Shown here: one piece after another, positions 1 through 6,575 of the stretch
How positions within the stretch are numbered: position 1 is the first letter of the stretch
How the letters are laid out: every line of letters starts with the position of its first letter
DNA from: Sulfurimonas sp.
GTDB taxonomy: Bacteria > Campylobacterota > Campylobacteria > Campylobacterales > Sulfurimonadaceae
NCBI GenBank assembly: GCA_016764205.1
Contig: JAESSH010000015.1
Coordinates: 1,102 to 8,478 of the forward strand
DNA length: 7,377 nucleotides
Reading direction: 5' to 3'
Notes under the pieces: model-generated
What the model saw: only the letters and a program-made list of their open reading frames with translations
Told to the model about the DNA's origin: nothing
Database searches by the model: none
Program-made: the position numbers and the translations under genes

Positions 1-1
1 A

Positions 2-2131
2 GATGCAAGCTACTTCTCCCAACAGCAGCATCCATCTTCTTTGATGGATTATATGGCAATACGCTTATACTTTGAAATAAAACATACGAAAAAAAATAAA
101 ATCAACAACTTCGAAAAATTCACTTCTTATTCCAAAGAAAATAATGCCTACACAATCCTAAAACTTTTACAATACAAGGATAAGCTTCCTGGTGTTTACC
201 TTGATTCTTTAGAGGAAAGTAAAGACTATGAAGAGATTCTCAATGATTATATTTTACATGAAATTCAACTCGATGCTCTGCAAATACAGCATGCAAAAGA
301 ATTATTACCACACTTTGATATTTCACTTACAGAGTTTACAGATTTTATTCATTTTTTACAAAAAGAAGAAGGGTTTGTCTGGCTAAAATCATTGGAAGAT
401 ACTTATATACATAGCTATATCAATGAATTTGCAATGCATGCTACTCAAGAGGAAAAACCCTTAGCTTCAGTAACATTTTGTCTTGATGTACGGTCTGAAG
501 TTATCCGTAGAACCATTGAAGATTCAGGGGCATACACAAGCTACGGAGCAGGAGGATTTTTAGGATTACCTATTGCCTTTGTTGAATTCGATAAGGCTCA
601 CGAACTTTTTTTAGCTCCAGCCATAATTAAACCAACAAATGTAGTTTTTGAGATACCAAAAGAATCACATGAAGAATATAGTAATAAAAAAGGTATTGCT
701 AAAACCAGTAAGAAAATCTTAAGTGACCTTAAAAATAACCCTTATACTCCATATATAATGGTTGAAGCTATAGGATGGATTTTTGGAATAGCTCTCTTTG
801 GTAAAACATTTTTTCCAAGAAAGACTGAAAAACTTTTCTCAAAAATGAAACCTCAAAAACCTAAGACTTCCTATACTCTTGATAAACTATCATCAAAAGA
901 AATAGAGAAGTATGTTAAAAAGTTACATGTAAAAATTATTCACGAAGTTATAGTAAATAACCATCTTACATTAGCTGAAGAAGAGATTGAGAAAATCTGG
1001 AAACACCTTATTTTTGCTACTCCCTTAGACTTAGATATTTCTCATAAAATTATCAATAAACTAACAAGCCATTATCAAATAACAAAAGATGATTACGAGT
1101 TTCAAAAAGAAAAATTAACTATGGTTGGTTTTACTCTTGAAGAAAAAGTAAAATATGTCTATAACTTTTTAACCATGATAGGACAGGTAAAGGATTTTCC
1201 TAAATTTGTTATTATAGTTGGGCACGGAAGCGTATCTAGCAATAACCCCTTTGAATCAGCCCTTGATTGTGGAGCATGTGGTGGTAATATTAGCTTACCA
1301 AATACAAGAGCATTATGTATGATTGCAAATATACCTGAAGTACGTGCAGAACTTCTCAAAAAAGGTATTAGTATTCCTGAAAATGTAAAATTTATGCCTG
1401 CGCTTCATACAACCACAACAGATGAGATTACATTTTATGATATGGATATACTGAGTGATGAAGAGCTAAAATGTTTTAGTCTCATTCAATCCGATTTTAA
1501 AAAAGCATCCTATGCCGCCAGAGAAGAAAGAGCAAGATTCTTACCAAATACGAATACTCAAGAAGATGTGTTTATTAAATCTATGGACTGGTCTGACCCA
1601 CGACCAGAATGGGGTTTAGCTGGTAATATGGGAGTGTATGCAGGTCCTAGAAGCTCTACAAAGCATATGACATTTAACAACCGTTTATTTATGCACTCTT
1701 ATGATTCTTCTATTGATAATGAAAATGCAGATATTCTAACCCGAATCTTTGATGGCCCCCTCATTGTTGGTGAGTGGATTAATCTCGAACATTATTTTTC
1801 AACTGTTGATAACAGCATCTATGGAGCAGGTTCAAAGGTTTACCACAATGTTGTGTCAAAAATAGGCGTTTATACTGGTAACTATAGTGACCTAAAAATT
1901 GGTCTTCCCTCACAGTCTGTTATCTTAGATGGAGAGGCATACCATGAGCCTATACGCTTACTCACCTTTATGGAAGCACCTTTGAGTACGGTAGCTAAAG
2001 CCGTAGAAAATTCTATTGCACAAGAATTTATTTTAAATGAATGGATTAGACCAATCGTACTTGACAAAGAGGCTAAGAAGATTTACTCTTATGAATCAGG
2101 TGAGTTTATAGTTATTAAAGAACTTGATTAA
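2..2131 (+). CDS. dabA: DabA, zinc-containing subunit of the inorganic carbon transporter (DUF2309/UPF0753), 5'-partial
   Basis: This is the C-terminal ~709 residues of DabA. In characterised systems DabA pairs with the NuoL-like membrane protein DabB to drive energy-coupled CO2 hydration and accumulate bicarbonate. The frame is open to the left edge (in-frame codons read D-A-S-Y-F-S before a TTG at 41), so neither the TTG nor the following ATG is the true start, and the N-terminal part lies outside. Numbering from the TTG, the carbonic-anhydrase-like zinc ligands are all visible: C147 and D149 in FCLDVRSE, H395 in VGHGS, and C410 in LDCGACGG. They match C351, D353, H524 and C539 of Halothiobacillus DabA2. 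Other family blocks are DWSDPRPEWGLAGN (~516-529), the GAGSKVYHNVV region and the HEPIRLL block near the end. A hydrophobic stretch lies at ~238-258. The C-terminus looks complete. dabB is not in the window and is probably upstream. The next gene follows after 18 bp and is likely cotranscribed. Confidence 0.93.
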   Translation, partial: DASYFSQQQHPSSLMDYMAIRLYFEIKHTKKNKINNFEKFTSYSKENNAYTILKLLQYKDKLPGVYLDSLEESKDYEEILNDYILHEIQLDALQIQHAKELLPHFDISLTEFTDFIHFLQKEEGFVWLKSLEDTYIHSYINEFAMHATQEEKPLASVTFCLDVRSEVIRRTIEDSGAYTSYGAGGFLGLPIAFVEFDKAHELFLAPAIIKPTNVVFEIPKESHEEYSNKKGIAKTSKKILSDLKNNPYTPYIMVEAIGWIFGIALFGKTFFPRKTEKLFSKMKPQKPKTSYTLDKLSSKEIEKYVKKLHVKIIHEVIVNNHLTLAEEEIEKIWKHLIFATPLDLDISHKIINKLTSHYQITKDDYEFQKEKLTMVGFTLEEKVKYVYNFLTMIGQVKDFPKFVIIVGHGSVSSNNPFESALDCGACGGNISLPNTRALCMIANIPEVRAELLKKGISIPENVKFMPALHTTTTDEITFYDMDILSDEELKCFSLIQSDFKKASYAAREERARFLPNTNTQEDVFIKSMDWSDPRPEWGLAGNMGVYAGPRSSTKHMTFNNRLFMHSYDSSIDNENADILTRIFDGPLIVGEWINLEHYFSTVDNSIYGAGSKVYHNVVSKIGVYTGNYSDLKIGLPSQSVILDGEAYHEPIRLLTFMEAPLSTVAKAVENSIAQEFILNEWIRPIVLDKEAKKIYSYESGEFIVIKELD

Positions 2132-2149
2132 AAATACTAAAGGAAAAAT

Positions 2150-2386
2150 ATGTATAGAATTCATATAGAAAAAGAATGTAGTTGTTTTATAAAGGGATCA
2201 TTTGTTAATGATGAAGTCTTTAAAGACAAGGCAGATGCTATAATGAAAGCAAAAATAATCGAATGCAGAATGAACCAAGAATTTTGTCACACACATTATT
2301 TCGAGGCAGAAGACATGGGAGATGAAATTATCATTCGTAGTACTGTACGCCCAGTTGATGAAGACGATGACGATGACTATGACTAG
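2150..2386 (+). CDS. Small Cys/His protein with acidic tail, paralogue of the next gene (unknown family)
   Basis: A 78-aa soluble-looking protein that I cannot name. An AAAGGA ribosome binding site lies about 5 bases before the ATG, and the gene begins 18 bp after dabA, so it is probably in the dabA transcript. Visible features are an ECSC motif (C10, C12), C39, and an MNQEFCHTH block giving C46 and H49 (plus H47). The C-terminus is a run of Asp/Glu from residue 70 (DEDDDDDYD). It aligns without gaps to the next protein over about 53 residues with 18 identities, including C10, C12, C46 and H49, which makes a Cys3His metal site plausible. There is no signal peptide or membrane segment. The acidic tail is encoded by near-perfect GAT/GAC repeats. 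Metal binding and a role with DabA are inferences from residue conservation and position. Confidence 0.8.
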   Translation: MYRIHIEKECSCFIKGSFVNDEVFKDKADAIMKAKIIECRMNQEFCHTHYFEAEDMGDEIIIRSTVRPVDEDDDDDYD

Positions 2387-2460
2387 AAAGCGCATACTTT
2401 ACAAAACGTATGTATAAGTAATTCATTATTTGTATTTAAGTTCTTATTGTTATTATCCCG

Positions 2461-2490
2461 TATAAATTTTATTATCAAAAGGAAATATAT
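2461..2490 (+). promoter_or_regulatory. Possible promoter -10 and RBS before the second small gene
   Basis: The 104-bp gap 2387-2490 is much longer than the 18 bp before the first small gene and is AT-rich. A TATAAA at 2461-2466 could be a -10 element, preceded by a T-rich stretch but no clear -35, as is common in Campylobacterota. A good ribosome binding site, AAAAGGA, lies at 2477-2483, 7 bases before the ATG at 2491. The RBS is well supported. The promoter is weak, and readthrough from dabA is equally possible. Confidence 0.25.
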
Positions 2491-2733
2491 ATGTTTTTAG
2501 TAACAGTGGAAAAAGAATGCGGATGTCTTCGTAAAAGTGAGATTCAAAAAGAAAAGTCATTTGAAAAAAGAGAAGATGCAGTGCTTTACTCTCAATCAAT
2601 AGCAGAAATAATGAACGAAGATTTTTGTCAGCAACATCTATTTACCGCAAGAGCTTCAGCCGGTAATGAGATTATGATTACTGTTGGACAGAATGCAGGT
2701 GGTGGATGTTGTGGTGGTGGACACTGCGATTAA
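2491..2733 (+). CDS. Small Cys/His protein with GGGCC-GGGHC metal-binding-like tail (unknown family)
   Basis: An 80-aa paralogue of the preceding gene, of unknown family. The shared core holds ECGC (C10, C12) and MNEDFCQQH (C46, H49). The C-terminus from residue 70 is a Gly/Cys/His tail: two tandem five-residue units, GGGCC and GGGHC, then Asp. Such tails resemble metal-binding extensions seen on proteins such as SlyD and on some nickel, zinc or iron-sulfur chaperones. The acidic tail of its neighbour is absent. A strong AAAAGGA RBS supports the ATG. The stop codon is 6 bp from the stop of the convergent COG0523 GTPase gene, with no T-tract terminator between them. Predicted role (inference): cytoplasmic metal carrier or scaffold acting with the GTPase and/or DabA. 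No membrane segment or signal peptide is visible. Confidence 0.82.
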   Translation: MFLVTVEKECGCLRKSEIQKEKSFEKREDAVLYSQSIAEIMNEDFCQQHLFTARASAGNEIMITVGQNAGGGCCGGGHCD

Positions 2734-2739
2734 TCGCCA

Positions 2740-3711
2740 CTAGGGCTTGATTGAAAAAGTTGGTGTAGACAATACATCAAATTTTTCACATAAAGCCTTC
2801 ACATCTTCTTCTATGTTTTCTCCAATAAATATCAACAAAGACTTTTCATTGTAATCTTGCAACTCTTCAAAATTAAGATCCCCAAAGGCATAATTAATAA
2901 AAAGAGCATTATCAACATCGCTCACTTTTACAACACCTTTGACTCTATAAATATTTTTAGGTAAGCTCTTTAAAATCATATCTACATCGTTAAATGAGCT
3001 TCCATCTTTTATATACCCTACTTTTTGCGTAAGAGAATCTTTTATAGTATGATTCAAGTGCTTATAGTCTTCAGCAAACTTTACAACTTCATCTACCTTG
3101 TACATGCCCTCAAAGACTTCTTTATTAACAAGCCCTTGTTCTGCCCTATAAAGTACATAGTTTTTGAATATAGGCTTGCCTGTCATCGTATTTTTAATAT
3201 TATATTTCTCTTTTATCTCTCTTACACTCTTCTCGGTTTCATTTGCTTCTTCTTCACTTACTAAGTCAATCTTGTTGAGGACAATAATATTAGATCCACC
3301 AAGCTGGTATTGTGCAGTTGAATTATCTTTATAAGAATGAAAGTTTTTTGTATCAACTATCGCGATAATCCCATCAACAGATATACCTAAATTTTGAAGG
3401 GATAAAAAGATTGGAAAAGGTTCAGATGCACCAGATGTTTCTACAAATATTATCTCAGGATTATATTTGCTTATTATTTCTAAAACACCACTCTCAAATT
3501 CTTCTGCAAGCTGACAACAAATACAACCTTCAGAAATTTCAAGTACCTCGCTATAAACATTTTTCAATATTTTACTATCAACACCAATATCACCAAATTC
3601 ATTAACAATAATTGCTATTTTTTTATCTTTAAAATTTTCTTTAACACTATTTGTGAGCATAGTAGTTTTACCTACGCCTAAAAATCCTGTTATAACAAAA
3701 GAGGAAATCAT
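2740..3711 (-). CDS. COG0523/CobW-type G3E GTPase, predicted metallochaperone
   Basis: A 323-aa GTP-binding protein of the G3E family (CobW/YjiA/ZNG1 relatives). These couple GTP hydrolysis to delivery of Zn, Co, Ni or other metals to client proteins. Visible in order are Walker A GFLGVGKT (9-16), NEFGDIGVD (37-45), the family metal motif GCICC (C63, C65, C66), the Walker B region with ETSG (91-94), and NKID (146-149) for guanine specificity. A CobW C-terminal-like domain lies at about residues 250-310 (IYRVKGVVKV onward). There is no His-rich insert, so the metal cannot be read from the sequence. The segment before NKID reads QLGGSN where many relatives have an AD-containing stretch. An AAAGG RBS at 3718-3722 supports the start. 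It lies 77 bp downstream of the oxidoreductase operon, behind a hairpin, and converges on the Cys/His small protein gene. Client unknown; the nearby zinc protein DabA is the obvious candidate (inference). Confidence 0.92.
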   Translation of the reverse strand: MISSFVITGFLGVGKTTMLTNSVKENFKDKKIAIIVNEFGDIGVDSKILKNVYSEVLEISEGCICCQLAEEFESGVLEIISKYNPEIIFVETSGASEPFPIFLSLQNLGISVDGIIAIVDTKNFHSYKDNSTAQYQLGGSNIIVLNKIDLVSEEEANETEKSVREIKEKYNIKNTMTGKPIFKNYVLYRAEQGLVNKEVFEGMYKVDEVVKFAEDYKHLNHTIKDSLTQKVGYIKDGSSFNDVDMILKSLPKNIYRVKGVVKVSDVDNALFINYAFGDLNFEELQDYNEKSLLIFIGENIEEDVKALCEKFDVLSTPTFSIKP

Positions 3712-3753
3712 TTTATACCTTTAAGAAGAAAGTGTGGAATTTTATGTAGTCTT

Positions 3754-3784
3754 TAGAAGAAGAAGTTCTGTGCCGAAGCACAGA
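3754..3784 (-). terminator. UUCG-capped hairpin after porG, probable (leaky) terminator
   Basis: On the - strand the stem TCTGTGC / GCACAGA (arms 3778-3784 and 3767-3773) closes a TTCG tetraloop in the extra-stable C(UUCG)G context, five bases after the porG stop. It is followed by a pyrimidine-rich ACTTCTTCTTCT rather than a clean U run, so termination may be incomplete and some transcripts may continue into the GTPase gene. Confidence 0.6.
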
Positions 3785-3788
3785 GTGT

Positions 3789-4496
3789 TTATGATGCTTT
3801 TTTTACAGGATCTAAGATAGGTGCTAGACCTACTTCTTTAACCCATTCAGTAACTAAGTCATATGCAGCAGATGCTGTATCAAGATTTTTTTGAATAAGT
3901 TCTTTCTTTTTCTTAAATTTCTTTTCAATAACTGAGTCAAGTGTAGCAGTACCACCAGAAGCTGTATATTTCTTAAGGAATCTATCTTTAATCCCTTCTT
4001 CAATAGCAGACTTACTAACAGTTCCTAATGCTCCAAATAATGCACCAAGCATTGCCATATTTGTTGCAAGTTCAGTACCAGCAATTTCAATAGCAAATCG
4101 TGTAAAGTCTCGTGTTAAAACTTTAACATTTTTTGAATCTAAAAACTTTTTATCAGATTCAGTTAAAAGGTTAAACTCACTATTTATAATAACAAGACCG
4201 TTTTCTTTAATACCAGCATAAAAAGGCATAGTATATGATTTACCCATAGTAATTACTTGTGGGTGATAAATCATAACGATATCAGGATAAATAACTTCCC
4301 CTCTATCATAAATAGGCACGGTACTTATTCTTGCATAACTCTCTGAAGGTGCCATTCTTTTTTCAGCTCCAAAAAATGGATTTGAAACAGCATAGTACCC
4401 TTCAGTATCTGCAGCAGTAGCAGCGATATGTGCTGCTGTAACTGCCCCTTGACCACCAAGTGCTGGCATTCTGATTTTAATCGAATCTTTTGACAT
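3789..4496 (-). CDS. porG: 2-oxoacid (pyruvate-type) : acceptor oxidoreductase, gamma subunit
   Basis: A 235-aa gamma-family subunit (called PorC in Helicobacter). It is expected to carry the domain that contacts CoA and structures the TPP enzyme. Residues 11-17 read PALGGQG, the family's glycine-rich GGQG motif. FGAEKRMAPSESYARIS at 42-58 matches the conserved Gly-Ala-Glu-Arg/Lys and Arg-Ile-Ser block. The C-terminal ~50 residues are Lys-rich and helical-looking, making the protein longer than the usual ~185 aa. It contains no cysteine, so no iron-sulfur cluster is fused to it. The ATG shares one base with the porB stop (TAATG), and a GAAGGA RBS lies inside the porB end, so translation is probably coupled. 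It is the last gene of the four-gene operon. Pyruvate specificity comes from the beta subunit, not from this one. Confidence 0.85.
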   Translation of the reverse strand: MSKDSIKIRMPALGGQGAVTAAHIAATAADTEGYYAVSNPFFGAEKRMAPSESYARISTVPIYDRGEVIYPDIVMIYHPQVITMGKSYTMPFYAGIKENGLVIINSEFNLLTESDKKFLDSKNVKVLTRDFTRFAIEIAGTELATNMAMLGALFGALGTVSKSAIEEGIKDRFLKKYTASGGTATLDSVIEKKFKKKKELIQKNLDTASAAYDLVTEWVKEVGLAPILDPVKKAS

Positions 4497-5356
4497 TATA
4501 GAATTCCTTCTTCTTTACATTTTTTCAAATGTGCTTCTGCAGCTTCAGAAACATATTTAAATGATACAAATCTATCTTTATCTTGCTCTTTCATTTCACG
4601 AAGACCTTCATGAGCATCTAAACCGATTTCAAGAATACATGGAGTATAAAGGTTTATATATGTTGGACCAATTTCTCTTGCAATCAAAACTGCTTCTCTT
4701 AATGTTTTTGCAACAGCCTTAGGTGCTGAAGCGGTAAGGTTTACAGAATAGTGACAACCTGCTTCAACAGCAATTTTCCACATTTGTACTTTTTCAAATA
4801 GTTTCCCTTTAGGAGCCATTTTAAAAACCTGACCTTTTGGAGTCATTCCAGACTCTTGTCCACCAGTATTTGCATATACTTCATTATCAAAACAAATTGT
4901 AGTGATATTTTCTTGTCTAAAGAATGACTGCATTGTATAATCTAAACCGATATCAACAGTAGCACCATCTCCAGCTAAAACAATAACATCTTTAGTTTTG
5001 TTTGGAAATCTCCATTCTAAAGATCTTTTGATACCAGATGCAACTGCATTTTGGTTACCAAAAAGTGAGTGCACAGTATGAAGTGCAATATGTGGAAACA
5101 TTAAAGATGTACAACCAGTAGAGTTTACAATAACTGTCTCTTCTGGAACAGGAAGTGCCGCTAAGATATATCTTAGTCCAGCAGCTTCAGGACAACCAGC
5201 ACATAATGAGTGCTCTTCCATTATCTCTTTTCTGTCTGTTAAATCCATAATACCGCGTTTTTTCTCGCCCCAAGTAGCATCTTCCTCAAGATCAATAATC
5301 TCTTTTGGCATGATGTCTCTAAATTCAGGATTAATTTTATAAATATCTACTGACAT
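4496..5356 (-). CDS. porB: 2-oxoacid (pyruvate-type) : acceptor oxidoreductase, beta subunit (TPP-binding)
   Basis: A 286-aa catalytic subunit that binds thiamine pyrophosphate and the proximal [4Fe-4S] cluster. The four expected cluster cysteines are visible: C52 and C55 (LCAGC), C82 (TGCTS) and C240 (YTPC). The TPP/Mg motif begins with GDG at 130-132 or adjacent and runs to DNEVYANTGGQESGMTPKG (157-175). The NTGGQ-S-x-TP form is typical of pyruvate oxidoreductases and differs from the GLTKGQ form of two-subunit 2-oxoglutarate enzymes, so pyruvate is preferred. Five-subunit 2-oxoglutarate enzymes of the Hydrogenobacter For type are close relatives and cannot be excluded. A 50-residue N-terminal segment precedes the first Cys motif. 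The start is one base after the porA stop, with AAAGGAG inside the porA end. In reductive TCA metabolism the complex would carboxylate acetyl-CoA to pyruvate using low-potential ferredoxin. Confidence 0.9.
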   Translation of the reverse strand: MSVDIYKINPEFRDIMPKEIIDLEEDATWGEKKRGIMDLTDRKEIMEEHSLCAGCPEAAGLRYILAALPVPEETVIVNSTGCTSLMFPHIALHTVHSLFGNQNAVASGIKRSLEWRFPNKTKDVIVLAGDGATVDIGLDYTMQSFFRQENITTICFDNEVYANTGGQESGMTPKGQVFKMAPKGKLFEKVQMWKIAVEAGCHYSVNLTASAPKAVAKTLREAVLIAREIGPTYINLYTPCILEIGLDAHEGLREMKEQDKDRFVSFKYVSEAAEAHLKKCKEEGIL

Positions 5357-5357
5357 T

Positions 5358-6560
5358 TTATGCTCCTTTCTCTACATTAATATGCTCGAAAACTTCTTTA
5401 AGAATCGCTTCAACTGGCATACTCATACCACCAGCAACTCTCGGCCTACCGATAATCTCAGTGTCGGTTTTCCCATAAAGAGAAGTTCTTACTTCTTTAT
5501 CTAACCAACCAACAACATTGAACTCAGGAACAAAAATATGCTTCGCACTTCTTGTAGCTTCTAAAAGTTCTTTATGAGGAAATGGTCGAATAGTTCTTAA
5601 TTTAACAACCTTGGACTTAATACCCAATTTAGCTAATTCTCTGTGCGCTTCTTTTGCTTGATGAGAAGCAGTTCCACAAGCAACAAATACTATTTCAGCA
5701 TCTTCGTCACCACTAGTGTGAACAAGACCTTTAAGGTAATGTTTCGCATGTGGAATAGATCTCTCAACTGCAGATCTTACTTCCCACTGCCAAGAAGCAT
5801 GTGTTGCATAAGAAATATAGTTCGATTTCATTACAAATGGATCTCTAAGAAATCTACCAGGAGGCATTTCTGAATCAATCGGAGGTAATGGAGCTGCATA
5901 TGGATCATATGGAAATAATGCAATATCATCAGGTGGTAGCATTACAGATTCTCTTGTATGTGATACAAAGAAACCATCAACAACAGTAACAATTGGAACA
6001 TGTACTTCTGGTTGTTCAGAAACCATAAATGCAGCAATTATCATGTCAAAAAGTTCTTGAACATCTTCTGCATACCAAATCATACACCCTGTTTCTAACA
6101 TAAATGTTACTTCAAGATTATCTGGTTGAATTGTTAGAGGTGAATTAATCCCTCTCGCCATTAGTATAAGTTGAACTGGAATTCTAGTACCTGACCACAT
6201 TGGAAAGTTTTCCATTGCTCGCAAAGTACCTGGTCCTGAAGTTGTTGTTACTGTACGTGATCCTGACATTGCACATCCTGCAACCTCAGACATAACTCCA
6301 AATTCATTTTCCCCTCTAAAATACATACCTATGTAACCCTCTGCCCATAGCTCACCAATAAGGTGTGCTGCTTCAGATTGTGGTGTTATAGGATAAGATA
6401 CAGATGCATCAACTGTACATCTTTTTACCGCCTCTTTTGTCACTTCAGAACCTGTCATAAAGTGTTTTTCTCTTGGAGCTTCAAAAAGTAAGTAGTCAGC
6501 CGAAACCATCGTCTGACCTGCCCAGTTTTTATCTCCATTTATTCTATTGTGTACGCTCAT
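5358..6560 (-). CDS. porA: 2-oxoacid (pyruvate-type) : acceptor oxidoreductase, alpha subunit
   Basis: A 400-aa alpha subunit, of usual length, that completes the TPP site with beta. The pyrimidine-binding domain spans about residues 38-200 and shows YPITP (56-60), RGENEF with the candidate catalytic glutamates (E84, E86), TSGPG (107-111) and VVDGFFVSHTRE (193-204). A transketolase-C-like domain II follows at about 285-390 (AEIVFVACGTASHQA onward). An unusually strong Shine-Dalgarno, AGGAGGT (6565-6571), lies 4 bases before the ATG, inside the 15-bp gap after the preceding gene. The N-terminal ~35 residues (including NWAGQTMVSADYLLFEAPRE) are an extension before the first conserved strand. 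The sequence differs strongly from the Helicobacter PorA as I recall it and looks closer to the Hydrogenobacter five-subunit type. Substrate assignment (pyruvate over 2-oxoglutarate) is probable, not certain. Confidence 0.88.
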   Translation of the reverse strand: MSVHNRINGDKNWAGQTMVSADYLLFEAPREKHFMTGSEVTKEAVKRCTVDASVSYPITPQSEAAHLIGELWAEGYIGMYFRGENEFGVMSEVAGCAMSGSRTVTTTSGPGTLRAMENFPMWSGTRIPVQLILMARGINSPLTIQPDNLEVTFMLETGCMIWYAEDVQELFDMIIAAFMVSEQPEVHVPIVTVVDGFFVSHTRESVMLPPDDIALFPYDPYAAPLPPIDSEMPPGRFLRDPFVMKSNYISYATHASWQWEVRSAVERSIPHAKHYLKGLVHTSGDEDAEIVFVACGTASHQAKEAHRELAKLGIKSKVVKLRTIRPFPHKELLEATRSAKHIFVPEFNVVGWLDKEVRTSLYGKTDTEIIGRPRVAGGMSMPVEAILKEVFEHINVEKGA

Positions 6561-6575
6561 AATAACCTCCTAAGC

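Noticed and set aside
41..43. TTG at 41 (or the ATG after it) as the start of dabA
   Set aside because: The frame stays open to the window edge, no ribosome binding site precedes it, and DabA proteins extend well N-terminal of this point; the gene is simply cut by the window.
1159..2067. Antisense frames at 1159-1359 and 1882-2067 inside dabA
   Set aside because: They lie wholly within strongly conserved dabA blocks, have no family resemblance or ribosome binding sites I can see, and are shadow frames.
2198..2395. Antisense frame opposite the first small gene
   Set aside because: The + strand gene has an RBS, a paralogue and conserved motifs; the antisense frame has none.
2392..2413. Weak stem CATAC / GTATG after the first small gene as a terminator
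   Set aside because: Only 5-6 pairs with a 10-base loop and no U run; expected by chance in this composition.
3025..3605. + strand frames inside the GTPase gene (3025-3264, 3411-3605)
   Set aside because: Phe/Tyr/Ile-rich translations typical of reading opposite AT-rich coding DNA; the - strand product is a clear G3E GTPase.
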